A stretch of DNA of 32,578 bases from Kiritimatiellia bacterium (GCA_024405265.1 JAKSOZ010000002.1:64232-96809), one strand, 5' to 3'. Shown: positions 21,593 to 31,370, counted from the first letter of the stretch. Translations and numbers: made by a program. Notes: generated by a model from the letters alone, not told the origin.

Positions 21593-24500
21593 TTACTTGT
21601 CCTGAGCGAGACCACCGCCGAGCGCACGATAAAGATCGATCAAATCGAGCGTGATTTGGCCACGCGAAATGACGTACTCTTCTTCGAGCTGGAGGCGACT
21701 ACGTTGAGCGTCGATAACGTTATTGAAATCTCTAAGACCGTTACGATGGAGGTCCTGCGAAATATCGACGGCGCTCGAAGCGGCTTCCACGGCCTTTTCG
21801 AGCGAGGCAGCGCGATGATATTCCTGAGTATAAGCGGAGTAAGCATTGCGAACTTCCGCATAGCCCTTTTCAATCGCGGCTTGATAAGCGAGAGCAGCCG
21901 CTTCCGTTGCCGCTTCCTGCGCCTTCACATTCGCGTAAATGGCGCCGCCCTGGAAAATCGGCCAAGAAACCGCCGGTCCGATCGTCGCGAACAAGGAGTC
22001 CTTCGAGAAGAGTTTCGTCGACTTCTTCGATTCGAGGCCGACAGTACCGTTAATATAGAGTTTCGGGAACCACTGGGCCTTCGCTACTCCGATACGAGCG
22101 GTCTGCGCGGCGAGTTTACGTTCTTGAGCGCGCACATCAGGACGCGCACGAATCATATCAAGCGGAAGTACGCTTACGGCAACCGGCGAAATCGATAGCT
22201 CGTAATCTTCGTCGAGCGAGACGAGCTTATCATGTAACGAGCCGGGGATAAGGCCGGTAAGGAGTTCAATCGCGTTCTTCAACTGCTCTTCCTGGGCCTT
22301 GAGCTGCGGAATACGCGCGCGAGTCTGCTCCATAATGTAGCGGCACTGATTTACCGAGAGTTCATCGCCGATGCCGACATCGAAGCGAGACTTGACGATT
22401 TCATAAGTCTCGGACTGCAATGCGAGATTGCGCTCCGCAACATGTAGACGTTGCTGAGTCGTGCGCAGATTCACATACTGACGTCCGATTTCCGTCGTAA
22501 GCTCGACCCAGCTCTGCGCGACCGACCAACGCGCCGATTCGGCTTCGGCGAGTGAGCTTTCGTAAAGACGACGTGAACCGCCGAAAACGTCGATTTCCCA
22601 ATTGCCGTCGAGCGCGACCTGAGAAACATTGTAATCGGTCTTGATTCCGCCCGACTGAAGATTGTTCTTACGAAGTTCGCGGTGCTGATAAATACCGTTA
22701 ATGCCGAACTTCGGGAGAAACGCCGCGTAGGAGCCGAGGAGCTCGAATTGAGCCGCTTCGAGACGCTTCTGCGCGATCAAATACGAGAGCGAGTTCGTGG
22801 ATGCGGTATCTACGAGTTCTTCGAGAACCGGGTCCTTGAAGAGCTTCCACCAATTCATGACCTTCTCGTTAGAGAGAATGACTCGATCGGTTTCGGCATC
22901 CTCGGGAAGCCCCGCGTCAGGAAGCTCGTATTCGGGAACGACGTACTTCGGCTCCTCATAGTCGGGTCCGATCGACGGGAGCGAAGTGCAACCGACGTAA
23001 AGACAAGCGACGATAAGAACGCTCATAACCGTAGTAACATCTTTAAGGCGGCGCTTACGAGTCGCGAGAGCGGCGAAGTAAGCAAAGAAACGTTTCACAT
23101 TTTCACGCATAGTCTGGAAGAGAGCGTAGAGCCCGGGAACAAGAAGAATACCAAGAGAAACCGAGAACAGCATGCCGAAGAATTCGGTCGTTCCGAGGTG
23201 ATTACGCGACGCGGCACCCGCGCCGGTCGCGAGCATCATCGGAAGCGTACCGAGAAGCGTCGTCAAGGCCGTCATCAAGAGCGCGCGAAGACGTTCACCG
23301 GCCGCGAGTGAAGCCGCTTCTACGATCGGAAGCTTATCCCCTTCACGCTTATCCTTCGCGAATTCCACGATAAGAATCGCGTTTTTGGAGGCGAGGCCGA
23401 TCAAGAGGACGAGGCCGAGCTGAGCATAGATCGACATGGAGAAGCCGTATATCTTAAGCCCCATCAGCGCACCGAAAACGGCGACGAAGATCGAAAGCAT
23501 AACGGGCAAGGGAATCGTCCACGATTCGTACTGAGCTACGAGGAAGAGATAGCCGAAGAGAATCGCCAGCGCGATCAAAGGCGCGGCGGTTCCGGCGTTC
23601 TTCTGTTCCTGATAGGTAAGACCCGAGAACTCGTAAGTGAAGCCATCGGGAAGTTCCTGCTTGAGGATATCCTTAACCTGAGAGATGACTTCGCCCGAAG
23701 CGACGCCGGGCATCGGCATGATCTTAAGACCCGCGGCAGGATACATATTATATCTTGCCATCGAGCGAGGTCCAAGATCGCGACGAATTTCACCCAAGGA
23801 TCCGATCGGGACCATCGCGCCTGTTTCAGAGCGGACGTAGAGCTTCTCGACCGCCGAAGCATTGGCACGGCCGGACCAGTCGGACTGGACGGTAACGCGG
23901 TTGACCTGAGTACCGAGGTTGACGTCGTTGACGTAACGCGAGCCCAAATAGTTCTGCAAGGTCGCGTAAGCGGTCGCGACCGGAACCTTGAGCATTTCGG
24001 CCTTCGCACGATCGACGTCAAGATAAAGACGCGGCGTTTTCGCGTTGAAGCCCGAGAACGCGACCATAACGGTAGGAAGCGGGTTAAGTTTAGCGAGAAG
24101 CTGGTTCTTGACGTTATCGAGTAAGACGGGATCGGTCGAATTCATCGACTGAATTCTTACGTCGATCGAGTTATCGGTACCGAGGCCGGGAATCGCGGGC
24201 GGCGCGAAAGCCTGAACGATCGGCTCCGGCATCGTCTCAAGAAGAGCCTTGATGCGCGGCGTCAAAGCAGCAACGGCCTGCTCGGGATTCTGCCGCTCTT
24301 CCCAGGGCTTGAGTTGAATAATATAAGTACCCACATTTTCGCCGCGACCCGCGACCATCGAGAAGCCCTCAATCGAAAGGATCATATCAACTTCGGGAAT
24401 CGTTCTCATAAGTTCAACTCCCCTAAGGAGACAATCTTTTGTACGATCCAAAGTCGAACCTTCAGGGAGCTGCATCGACGCGAAGACGACTCGCTGGTCT

Positions 24501-26227
24501 TCATCGGGGAGGAACGAAGTCTTCGTCTTCATGAAGGCGGAAATCGTAAGAAGCGCCGTCAAGACGAGGAGCATAAGAACCAAGAAGAGACGCGAGGAAA
24601 GCCAACGCGCGAGATTAACGAAGAAGCCCTTGAACGCGGCAATCATCGAGTTGAACCAAGCGAACGGGCCGTGCTTGTAGGGACGCGCCTCGTGCAGGAG
24701 AAGCGAGCACAAAGCGGGAGCGAGCGTAAGCGCACACAAGGACGAGAAGCAAACCGCCGCGGACAATGTGACCGAGAACTGCTGGTAAATACGCCCCGTG
24801 ATACCGGTCATGAAGCCGACCGGGACGAAGATGCCGAGAAGGACGAGGGTCGTCGCGATAACCGCGCTCGTCACGTCGCTCATCGCCTGAATCGACGCTT
24901 CCTTCGCATTCAAATGGCGCGTTTCGATCAAGAACTGAACACGTTCGACGACGACGATACAGTCATCAACGACGACGCCGATGGCGAGAACGAGTCCGAA
25001 CAGGGTCAAGATATTGATCGAGTAGCCGAGGACCGCCATGAAGATGAAGGTCGAGCAAAGCGAGACAGGAATCGTGAGACACGGAATCAAGGTCGCGCGC
25101 CAGTCCTGAAGGAACAGGTAACAGACGAAAACGACGAGCGTAAAGGTAATGAGAAGCGTGATCACGATTTCTTGGATACAACGACGAACGTAATCGGTCG
25201 CATCATACGCGATCTCAAGCTTCATATCGTCAGGGAAGTTCGCCTCAAGACGCTTCATTTCGGAGATGACCTGATCCATCGCCTCAATGGCGTTCGCGCC
25301 GGGCTTCTGCTGAACCGCGATATTGATCGTGTTCTTGCCGTTATACTGGCCATCGAAGAAGTAGTTCTGCTTACCGATTTCGGTACGAGCTACGTCTTTG
25401 AGCTTGACGATACCTCCGTTCTGGTCGCGGCGAATGATGATTTCATCGAATTCAGCCGCGGTCATGAGACGGCCCTTCGCGACGAGCGAATAGGTGAACG
25501 CTCCGTGTTCTTGCGCGGGGGAAGTACCGACCGAACCGAGAGAGGCCTGAATATTTTGCTTGGAGATCGCCGCGATGACTTCTTCGGAGTTCATGCCCTG
25601 AGCGGCCATGCGCTCCGGGTCGAGCCAAATTCGGACGGAAAGCTTCGGGCCGTAAATCTGAGCTTCACCGACGCCGGGAACGCGAAGAAGAACCGGCTGG
25701 ATATTCTGGTAAGCGTAGTCGGAGAGTTCGAGAGTCGACAAGGAACCGTTCGGGGAACGGAGCGCCAAGAACCCGAGGAAGTCCGTCGACTGCGCACGGA
25801 CACGCGTACCTAATTGCTTGACTTCGGCGGGGAGCTTCGCTTCGGCCTGCGAAAGGCGGTTTTGAACCTTGACGAGGTCCATATCGCGATTCGATTCGAC
25901 TTCGAAGGAAATAGTGAGCGTATAGCTGCCGTCATCGCCGGAATCGGAAGACATGTAAATCATGTCATCGACGCCGTTCATTTCATCTTCAATCGGCGTC
26001 GCGACAGTCTTCATTACTTCCTGGGAGTTGGCGCCCGGGTAGTTACAAGAGACCTTGATTTCCGGCGGCGTGAGCTGGGGGTACTGGCAAATGGGGAGCT
26101 TGGTGATCGACAAGATACCCGCCATCGTGAGCACCACCGAAATGACCATGGCGAAACGCGGGCGTTCGATGAACACGCGCGAAAACGTCTTGATCTCGTC
26201 GATAGATTTACGAATGGAGATCTTCAT
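21593..26227 (-). CDS. RND efflux pump fused to a TolC/OprM-type outer-membrane channel
   Basis: 1544 residues in one uninterrupted frame. Residues 1 to ~1045 are an HAE-1 (AcrB/MexB-like) drug exporter: N-terminal membrane anchor, proton-relay aspartates 421-422 in GVVVDDCIVVVERV, and the lysine at about 948 in LIGLASKNAIL. After a basic linker (ATRKRRLKDV) comes a new hydrophobic segment (about 1068-1080, SVLIVACLYVGCTS) with two possible lipobox cysteines (1075 and 1080), then a complete NodT/OprM-type channel with two helical repeats, PDVRAQERKLAAQTARIGVAKAQWFP and VSWPIFQGGAIYANV. If signal peptidase II cuts here, two proteins would be released. An internal ATG (residue 1068) exists but has no good ribosome site. 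It lies five bases after the adaptor gene and probably forms a tripartite pump with it. Confidence 0.93.
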   Translation of the reverse strand: MKISIRKSIDEIKTFSRVFIERPRFAMVISVVLTMAGILSITKLPICQYPQLTPPEIKVSCNYPGANSQEVMKTVATPIEDEMNGVDDMIYMSSDSGDDGSYTLTISFEVESNRDMDLVKVQNRLSQAEAKLPAEVKQLGTRVRAQSTDFLGFLALRSPNGSLSTLELSDYAYQNIQPVLLRVPGVGEAQIYGPKLSVRIWLDPERMAAQGMNSEEVIAAISKQNIQASLGSVGTSPAQEHGAFTYSLVAKGRLMTAAEFDEIIIRRDQNGGIVKLKDVARTEIGKQNYFFDGQYNGKNTINIAVQQKPGANAIEAMDQVISEMKRLEANFPDDMKLEIAYDATDYVRRCIQEIVITLLITFTLVVFVCYLFLQDWRATLIPCLTIPVSLCSTFIFMAVLGYSINILTLFGLVLAIGVVVDDCIVVVERVQFLIETRHLNAKEASIQAMSDVTSAVIATTLVLLGIFVPVGFMTGITGRIYQQFSVTLSAAVCFSSLCALTLAPALCSLLLHEARPYKHGPFAWFNSMIAAFKGFFVNLARWLSSRLFLVLMLLVLTALLTISAFMKTKTSFLPDEDQRVVFASMQLPEGSTLDRTKDCLLRGVELMRTIPEVDMILSIEGFSMVAGRGENVGTYIIQLKPWEERQNPEQAVAALTPRIKALLETMPEPIVQAFAPPAIPGLGTDNSIDVRIQSMNSTDPVLLDNVKNQLLAKLNPLPTVMVAFSGFNAKTPRLYLDVDRAKAEMLKVPVATAYATLQNYLGSRYVNDVNLGTQVNRVTVQSDWSGRANASAVEKLYVRSETGAMVPIGSLGEIRRDLGPRSMARYNMYPAAGLKIMPMPGVASGEVISQVKDILKQELPDGFTYEFSGLTYQEQKNAGTAAPLIALAILFGYLFLVAQYESWTIPLPVMLSIFVAVFGALMGLKIYGFSMSIYAQLGLVLLIGLASKNAILIVEFAKDKREGDKLPIVEAASLAAGERLRALLMTALTTLLGTLPMMLATGAGAASRNHLGTTEFFGMLFSVSLGILLVPGLYALFQTMRENVKRFFAYFAALATRKRRLKDVTTVMSVLIVACLYVGCTSLPSIGPDYEEPKYVVPEYELPDAGLPEDAETDRVILSNEKVMNWWKLFKDPVLEELVDTASTNSLSYLIAQKRLEAAQFELLGSYAAFLPKFGINGIYQHRELRKNNLQSGGIKTDYNVSQVALDGNWEIDVFGGSRRLYESSLAEAESARWSVAQSWVELTTEIGRQYVNLRTTQQRLHVAERNLALQSETYEIVKSRFDVGIGDELSVNQCRYIMEQTRARIPQLKAQEEQLKNAIELLTGLIPGSLHDKLVSLDEDYELSISPVAVSVLPLDMIRARPDVRAQERKLAAQTARIGVAKAQWFPKLYINGTVGLESKKSTKLFSKDSLFATIGPAVSWPIFQGGAIYANVKAQEAATEAAALAYQAAIEKGYAEVRNAYSAYTQEYHRAASLEKAVEAASSAVDISQDLHRNGLRDFNNVIDAQRSRLQLEEEYVISRGQITLDLIDLYRALGGGLAQDK

Positions 26228-26232
26228 TTAGC

Positions 26233-27438
26233 TTACTCCTCGTCGGCGCGCTTGAAGTTCGGCGTGATATCTTCGTTGGCGGTCGGGACGGACTCCTTGA
26301 CGCTCATTCCGGGTTGAAGCTTATGAACACCGGCGAAAACGACCTTCTCGCCCGCTTCGACACCGGTAATAAGCGGCGCCCAACCGTCGGCCGCTTCCTT
26401 CGTGGTGACGGGACGAGCTTCGACCTTACCTTCCTCATTGACGACCCAAACGGCCTGATTTCCACCGGGAAGATCGAAAAGCGCGGTCTGGGGGACCGAG
26501 GGATAGCTCGGCGGATTCTGGAAATCGGTTAGAAGCGTCACGTAGCTATTCGGAACGAGGAGACGATCGGGGTTCGGGAAGCTTAAACGCATGATGATCG
26601 TCGCAGTTTCCTTCGACATCTGGTTATCGTCGAAGTCCCACGTACCTTCTCCCTTATAGTCACTCCCGTCGGGGAGAACGAGGCGCATGCGAAGCGCATC
26701 TTCCGTGCCGTTAAGCTTAGCCTGACGCCAGGCGATGTAGCTACGGTCGGTTAAGGGGAAAGTGACGCGGATAGGATCGACCTGAACGATACGAGCGAGC
26801 GCCCCCTTCAAAGGAGCGACATAATCACCGACGTGCGCGGAGCTCTTGCCGATCTGACCGGTAATCGGGGCGATGACTTTCGACTTTTTAAGGTCATATT
26901 CGGAGACGACGAGATTCGCCTTCGCCTGAGCGACGGCAGCCTTAGCGGTTTCCCAAGCGGCTTCAGCATTATCACGTTCGAGCTGGGTAATGCCGCGAGC
27001 ATCGGCCGCGAGAAGTCGATCGTACATTCTCTTCGTGCGGCGCTCTTCGGCCTCGCGCGCGGAGAGGTCGGCCTTGCGCTGGTTCACGACGGCCTGATAG
27101 CGCTCGTCATCGAGGACATAGAGGACGTCACCCGCCTGAACGATGTCACCTTCCTTGAAGAGGACTTCTTTGATGTAACCATCGACCTGCGGAAGGAGGT
27201 CGACTTCCTGCACCGGTTCCGCATGCGCGATAAAGCGCTCGGGGAGATTATAAACACGCATTTCGGCATTGGTAACTGCGGCGGACTGGGCTCCCCCCAT
27301 CATCATCGGGGGCATCCCGGCAGGACCCTTCGGCGCGGGCATAAGTTCCTTCGTAATCCAACCTGCGGCGAAACACGTCGCGATCATGACTATCTGGGCA
27401 ATCGCGATACCGATGCCCGACTTCTTGTTTTCTTCCAT
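26233..27438 (-). CDS. RND efflux periplasmic adaptor (AcrA/MexA-like membrane fusion protein)
   Basis: 401 residues from ATG 27438. An N-terminal anchor (GIAIAQIVMIATCFAAGWITK) is followed by the lipoyl half-motif VDGYIKEVLFKEGDIVQAGDVLYVL, a helical hairpin (QAVVNQRKADLSAREAEERR ... AKANLVVSEYDL), the second lipoyl half IAPITGQIGKSSAHVGDYV and the beta-barrel region. It should bridge the pump and channel in the periplasm. MIATC is a poor lipobox, so an uncleaved anchor is likely. ATG 27447 and TTG 27459 are alternative starts, but AAGGA lies 10 bases before 27438 and only two before 27447. The inserted PAPKGPAGMPPMMMGGAQS stretch is a Pro/Gly/Met-rich linker after the anchor. First gene of its operon. 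Confidence 0.94.
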   Translation of the reverse strand: MEENKKSGIGIAIAQIVMIATCFAAGWITKELMPAPKGPAGMPPMMMGGAQSAAVTNAEMRVYNLPERFIAHAEPVQEVDLLPQVDGYIKEVLFKEGDIVQAGDVLYVLDDERYQAVVNQRKADLSAREAEERRTKRMYDRLLAADARGITQLERDNAEAAWETAKAAVAQAKANLVVSEYDLKKSKVIAPITGQIGKSSAHVGDYVAPLKGALARIVQVDPIRVTFPLTDRSYIAWRQAKLNGTEDALRMRLVLPDGSDYKGEGTWDFDDNQMSKETATIIMRLSFPNPDRLLVPNSYVTLLTDFQNPPSYPSVPQTALFDLPGGNQAVWVVNEEGKVEARPVTTKEAADGWAPLITGVEAGEKVVFAGVHKLQPGMSVKESVPTANEDITPNFKRADEE

Positions 27439-27493
27439 ATTATGCATTTCCTTTTTCAATGCATGGTGAAGCCGTTACAGGCTCATAGGTGTA

Positions 27494-27499
27494 ATTATA
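27494..27499 (-). promoter_or_regulatory. Extended -10 promoter element of the efflux operon
   Basis: Minus strand TATAAT preceded by TGG (TGN extended -10), in the 82-base gap between rex and the adaptor gene. I see no good -35 at 16-18 bases. The leader of about 50 bases contains a small GAGCC/GGCTT hairpin. Confidence 0.55.
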
Positions 27500-27520
27500 C
27501 CACAAAACGTGGGTAAAAAT

Positions 27521-28156
27521 CTAGCGAATTGAGTGCGAAAGCGCCGCGAGGCCGGCCGCCAAATCCGCATTCTCGACGTGCACGGTCGTCGGAACCGTAA
27601 GTTTCACGGGCGAAAAATTCCAAATCCCGCGGATACCGGCCGAAACCAGCTTATCGGCGCAATCCTGAGCGAAGTCTTTCGGCACGGTCAAAATCGCGAG
27701 CTGAAGCTTGCTACGCTTGACGAACTTTTCCAAGTCGGCAACATCTGAAATGTTAACGCCATGAATTTTCGTTCCGATTTTGCGCGGATCGGCATCAAAG
27801 GCCATAACGATTTCAAGACTATGCTCCTTAAAACCTTGATAGCCTAAGAGCGCGCTCCCGAGCGAACCCGCGCCGACCAAGACCGCCTCCTTCACATTAT
27901 CCCAACCGAGGCAGATAGTAATCGCCTTCTCCAGTTCTTTAGCGGGGAAGCCCTTGCGAGGAGTACCGATAACGCCGGTAATCGCGAGCTCCTTACGCGT
28001 CACCACAGGATCGAACCCCATCGCCGAAGCCAATTCCGCGGCGGAAATGAAATCTATACCTTCAGATATGCGTTCGCGAATCCAATTAAGATACAACGGG
28101 AAATGACGAACTATTCTTAACGGCACGCTCAACTGATCCACTTCATCTTTCATCAT
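27521..28156 (-). CDS. rex: Redox-sensing transcriptional repressor Rex
   Basis: 211 residues from ATG 28156, the normal length. Rex senses the NADH/NAD+ ratio and represses fermentation genes such as adhE in many bacteria. The N-terminal winged helix includes LRIVRHFPLYLNWIRERI and SAAELASAMGFDPVVTRKELA; the Rossmann NAD site is VLVGAGSLGSALLGY; the C-terminal part has IWNFSPVKLTVP and VHVENADLAAGLAALSHS. A longer open reading frame adds 52 residues but these overlap rarA in another frame; the ATG in the ATGATG that overlaps the rarA stop, with AGGAG just before, is clearly the start. Third gene after the helicase and rarA, a long way from adhE. Confidence 0.95.
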   Translation of the reverse strand: MMKDEVDQLSVPLRIVRHFPLYLNWIRERISEGIDFISAAELASAMGFDPVVTRKELAITGVIGTPRKGFPAKELEKAITICLGWDNVKEAVLVGAGSLGSALLGYQGFKEHSLEIVMAFDADPRKIGTKIHGVNISDVADLEKFVKRSKLQLAILTVPKDFAQDCADKLVSAGIRGIWNFSPVKLTVPTTVHVENADLAAGLAALSHSIR

Positions 28157-29523
28157 TTCGCTCCTAAGTAAGCCGCCGAAGAAAACGGCGGGGTTTCGGT
28201 TCGTCCTTCTCTCCAATCGCGGATCGCCTCCAAACGACGTTTCATCTTCGCTTCCGCTCCAAGCCCCGTAGGCGTATAATACCGCCGAGCTTGAATCGCC
28301 TCGGGCAGACACGACATCCTGGCGATTTTCTCGTCCGTATCGTGCGCATAGACGTAACCTCCGCCGTAATTAAGCTCTTTCATAAGCCGAGTCGGAGCGT
28401 TACGGATATTCAGCGGGACCGGCTCGGCGAGCATTTCCGTCGCGTCCTTCGCCGCCCTTAAGTAACTCTCTTCCATCGCGTTCGACTTCGGAGCCAGCGC
28501 GAGATAAACGACGATCTGGGTCAGATGGACATTACATTCGGGAACCCCGAGATTGTGGCACGCGTTCCAAACCGCGTTCGCCAAAAGGAGCGCGTTCGAA
28601 TCGGCGAGTCCCACGTCTTCGGACGCGAAACGCACGCAACGCCTAGCGATATATAAAGGATCTTCGCCCCCTTCGAGCATACGCGCGAGCCAATAAACCG
28701 CCGCGTCAGGGTCGGAGTTTCGCATCGATTTATGCAAGGCGGAGATAAGATTATAGTGCTCTTCCCCGTCTTTATCATACATGAGCGCCTTTTTTCCGCA
28801 GCAAAGTTCAATCGTCGCGTCGGAAATGACGGGATGTCCTTGGACGAATTCGCAGTTGGAAACGCAGGTTTCGAGAATCCCGAGCGCGTGGCGAGCATCG
28901 CCGTTCGAGAAAATGCAGATTTTCTTCAAGACTTCGTCGGAAGCTTCCACCTTCAGCTTCCCGAGCCCCTTCTCGGAGGTAAGCGCACGGCGCAAGAGTC
29001 TCATCAAGTCTTCGCCGGAGATCGCTTTAAGAACGAAAACTTTACAACGCGACAAGAGCGCGTTATTGACTTCGAAAGACGGATTCTCGGTCGTAGCCCC
29101 GATCAAAATGATCGAACCTTGCTCGACATACGGGAGAAACGCGTCTTGCTGAGCCTTATTGAAGCGATGGATTTCGTCAACGAAAAGAACGGTTCTTAAG
29201 CCCACGCGACGCCCCGCTTCCGCGCGAGCCATGATTTCCTTGATCTCTTTTATGCCGCTCGTTACCGCAGAGAAATTGACGAACTCGGCGTGGGTTTGAT
29301 TCGCGATCACGTTCGCGAGCGTAGTCTTGCCTACTCCCGGAGGCCCCCATAAAATCATCGACGATATGACGTCGCGCTCGATCATCTGACGAAGAATCTT
29401 CCCTTCGCCGACGAGATGCTCTTGCCCTACGACTTCCGCGAGAGTGCTCGGTCGCATACGACTAGCGAGGGGTTGAGAAATCTCAACCCCGTCCAGCTGA
29501 TCGATAAGCGACATCTGTTTCAT
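28153..29523 (-). CDS. rarA: Replication-associated recombination protein A (RarA/MgsA)
   Basis: 456 residues. AAA+ ATPase related to clamp loaders, acting at stalled replication forks. Motifs: Walker A GPPGVGKTTLAN, Walker B VLFVDEIHRFNKAQQD, sensor 1 IGATTENPSFEVN, arginine finger region LLSRCKVFVL, and the C-terminal tetramerisation domain with MLEGGEDPLYIARR and DEKIARMSCLPE. Starts five bases after the helicase stop; a second ATG three codons later is possible. Overlaps rex by four bases. Confidence 0.95.
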   Translation of the reverse strand: MKQMSLIDQLDGVEISQPLASRMRPSTLAEVVGQEHLVGEGKILRQMIERDVISSMILWGPPGVGKTTLANVIANQTHAEFVNFSAVTSGIKEIKEIMARAEAGRRVGLRTVLFVDEIHRFNKAQQDAFLPYVEQGSIILIGATTENPSFEVNNALLSRCKVFVLKAISGEDLMRLLRRALTSEKGLGKLKVEASDEVLKKICIFSNGDARHALGILETCVSNCEFVQGHPVISDATIELCCGKKALMYDKDGEEHYNLISALHKSMRNSDPDAAVYWLARMLEGGEDPLYIARRCVRFASEDVGLADSNALLLANAVWNACHNLGVPECNVHLTQIVVYLALAPKSNAMEESYLRAAKDATEMLAEPVPLNIRNAPTRLMKELNYGGGYVYAHDTDEKIARMSCLPEAIQARRYYTPTGLGAEAKMKRRLEAIRDWREGRTETPPFSSAAYLGAK

Positions 29524-29528
29524 TTATC

Positions 29529-31370
29529 TCAGACGGTCCACTCGACGATTTTTTCCTTCTGCTCCACGTCTTTCGCGTAGATGTTCGATTCATCCGGAGG
29601 CGTGGGTTTCGGTTCGAGCGCGTGCTCGAATTTGGGAAGAACGCGCTGAGGCGCTTCTTCTTTCAAGATCGCGGGCTTCCCATCGCCCGTCGAAGCGTTC
29701 GACTTACCGGTCAAAGCCGCAGCTGCCGCGAGCTCTTCCTCGGTAACCGCTTCTCGCGCATCGACTTCAGCCTTCGCCTCGGCATCGACTTCGCCGAGCT
29801 TCGAGCCACGAGCGGGAAGCTCCTTAAGAAGCGGATCATCGCCTCCGATCATCGTGCACTTAAGAGGCTCCTTAATATATTCCTCGATTTCAGGGATAGC
29901 GAAGCTCTCGTTCTCGTCAGCGAACGAAATCGCGATACCGGTATTCCCCGCGCGACCCGTGCGTCCGATACGATGGACATAGTCCTCGGCTTCGTAGGGG
30001 AAGTCGAAGTTGATGACGTACTCGATATCGTCGACATGAATACCGCGGCCCGCAACATCGGTCGCGACGACGACTTTGATCTTACCGGCGCGGAAGTCTT
30101 CGAGGACTTTAAGACGCTTGTTCTGGTTCACATCGCCCGAGAGCATTTCGGTCGAAACGCCGCGAACCTTAAGCGAGGTGTAGACGTCGTCGGTAGTCGT
30201 CTTGCGGTTGCAGAAAACGATCGTGCGCGCATCGGGGTGCAAGGCGATGTGGTTATAGAGAACCTTGAACTTATCGTCGGAGCGGACGCAATAAACGACC
30301 TGACGAACGGTATCGGTCGCGTTCGTTTCGGACTCGACTTCGGCCTTGTAGGGCTCTTCCATCCAGTTCATCGCGAGCTTCATGACCGTATCGTTTAAGG
30401 TAGCCGAGTAAAGCATCGTCGCGCGCTTGTCCTTCGCGGGGAGATAACTCATGATGCGACGGACATCGGGAATGAAGCCCATATCGAGCATGCGGTCCGC
30501 CTCGTCGATAACGAGCGTATCGACCTGCGCGAGATTGATCACGCGACCCTTGACGAAATCAAGGAGGCGACCGGGCGTCGCGACGAGGAGGTCGACGGGA
30601 GAGCCGAGGACTTCCTTCTTCTGACGATCGTAGTCCATACCGCCGTAAATCGCAAGCGAGCGAAGCCCCGTATACTTACCGATCGCGTCGGCGTCCTTAG
30701 CGATCTGGATAACGAGTTCGCGCGTAGGCGCGATAACGAGCGCGCGAGGATTACCGCCGACGTTCTGGCGCTGATCGGGCGTCTTGAGATAGCGCGTCAA
30801 AATCGCGATCAAAAAAGCCGCCGTCTTTCCGGAGCCCGTCTGGGCCTTACCGGCGATGTTCTTACCGGCGAGCGCCTGCTCCAAGGAGAGCGCCTGAATC
30901 TCAGTCGCGTACTTGAATCCGAGATCTTGAATCGCGTGCATGACCTCCGAAGGAAGATCGAAATCGTGAAAACGCTTCTTACCTTCCTGAGGCTCGACGA
31001 CGAACTCTTCGGCCTTCCACTGAGCGTGAGCGGCTTTACGACGAGCGAGTTCCTTCGAGGAAATTTCACCGCCCGGACGCATTTCACCGGGTCGAGTATT
31101 CTGAACTTGAGGGCGGCGATTCTTGTTATTATCGCGGCCATTGTTCTGACCGCGGTTCTTATTGTTGTCGCGGCGATTGTTCTGCTGAGTCTCTCGAGAC
31201 TGCTTACCGTTTGCACCGCGGTTCTGCTGAGGCTTATTATTACCTCCGTTATTGCCGCGGCCATTCTGATTCTTATTGCCGTTCTTCTTCTGGGAGCCCT
31301 TTTTCGACTGGGGCTTCTTTTTACCGCCCTTGAAGAGATCGACAATCTTTTTGAAAATACCGAATGCCAT
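29529..31370 (-). CDS. DEAD-box RNA helicase with an Asn/Arg/Lys-rich N-terminal tail
   Basis: 613 residues from ATG 31370. Helicase core in the second to fifth hundred residues: Q-motif region HDFDLPSEVMHAIQDLGF, motif I AKAQ-type AGKAQTGSGKTAAF, VIDEADRML, LYSATLN, and motif VI HRIGRTGRAG. RhlE/RhlB/CsdA-type enzymes remodel RNA in ribosome assembly or decay. The first ~105 residues begin with an amphipathic MAFGIFKKIVDLFKGG and are then almost only Asn, Gln, Arg, Lys and Gly, a disordered RNA-binding tail placed N-terminally, whereas many bacterial homologues carry it at the C-terminus. A longer TTG start would fall in the preceding hairpin and is rejected. The ATG has no clear Shine-Dalgarno sequence. 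The C-terminal ~100 residues are acidic and Ala-rich. Confidence 0.93.
   Translation of the reverse strand: MAFGIFKKIVDLFKGGKKKPQSKKGSQKKNGNKNQNGRGNNGGNNKPQQNRGANGKQSRETQQNNRRDNNKNRGQNNGRDNNKNRRPQVQNTRPGEMRPGGEISSKELARRKAAHAQWKAEEFVVEPQEGKKRFHDFDLPSEVMHAIQDLGFKYATEIQALSLEQALAGKNIAGKAQTGSGKTAAFLIAILTRYLKTPDQRQNVGGNPRALVIAPTRELVIQIAKDADAIGKYTGLRSLAIYGGMDYDRQKKEVLGSPVDLLVATPGRLLDFVKGRVINLAQVDTLVIDEADRMLDMGFIPDVRRIMSYLPAKDKRATMLYSATLNDTVMKLAMNWMEEPYKAEVESETNATDTVRQVVYCVRSDDKFKVLYNHIALHPDARTIVFCNRKTTTDDVYTSLKVRGVSTEMLSGDVNQNKRLKVLEDFRAGKIKVVVATDVAGRGIHVDDIEYVINFDFPYEAEDYVHRIGRTGRAGNTGIAISFADENESFAIPEIEEYIKEPLKCTMIGGDDPLLKELPARGSKLGEVDAEAKAEVDAREAVTEEELAAAAALTGKSNASTGDGKPAILKEEAPQRVLPKFEHALEPKPTPPDESNIYAKDVEQKEKIVEWTV

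Noticed and set aside
23000-23110. Sequencing error joining two genes in the RND-channel fusion
   Set aside because: The frame is continuous with a sensible basic linker and no tell-tale homopolymer at the junction; it is kept as a real fusion, though only reads or relatives can prove it.
28157-28312. 52-residue N-terminal extension of Rex
   Set aside because: It lies wholly inside rarA in another frame, is unlike Rex, and an AGGAG-preceded ATG at the rarA stop gives the normal protein.
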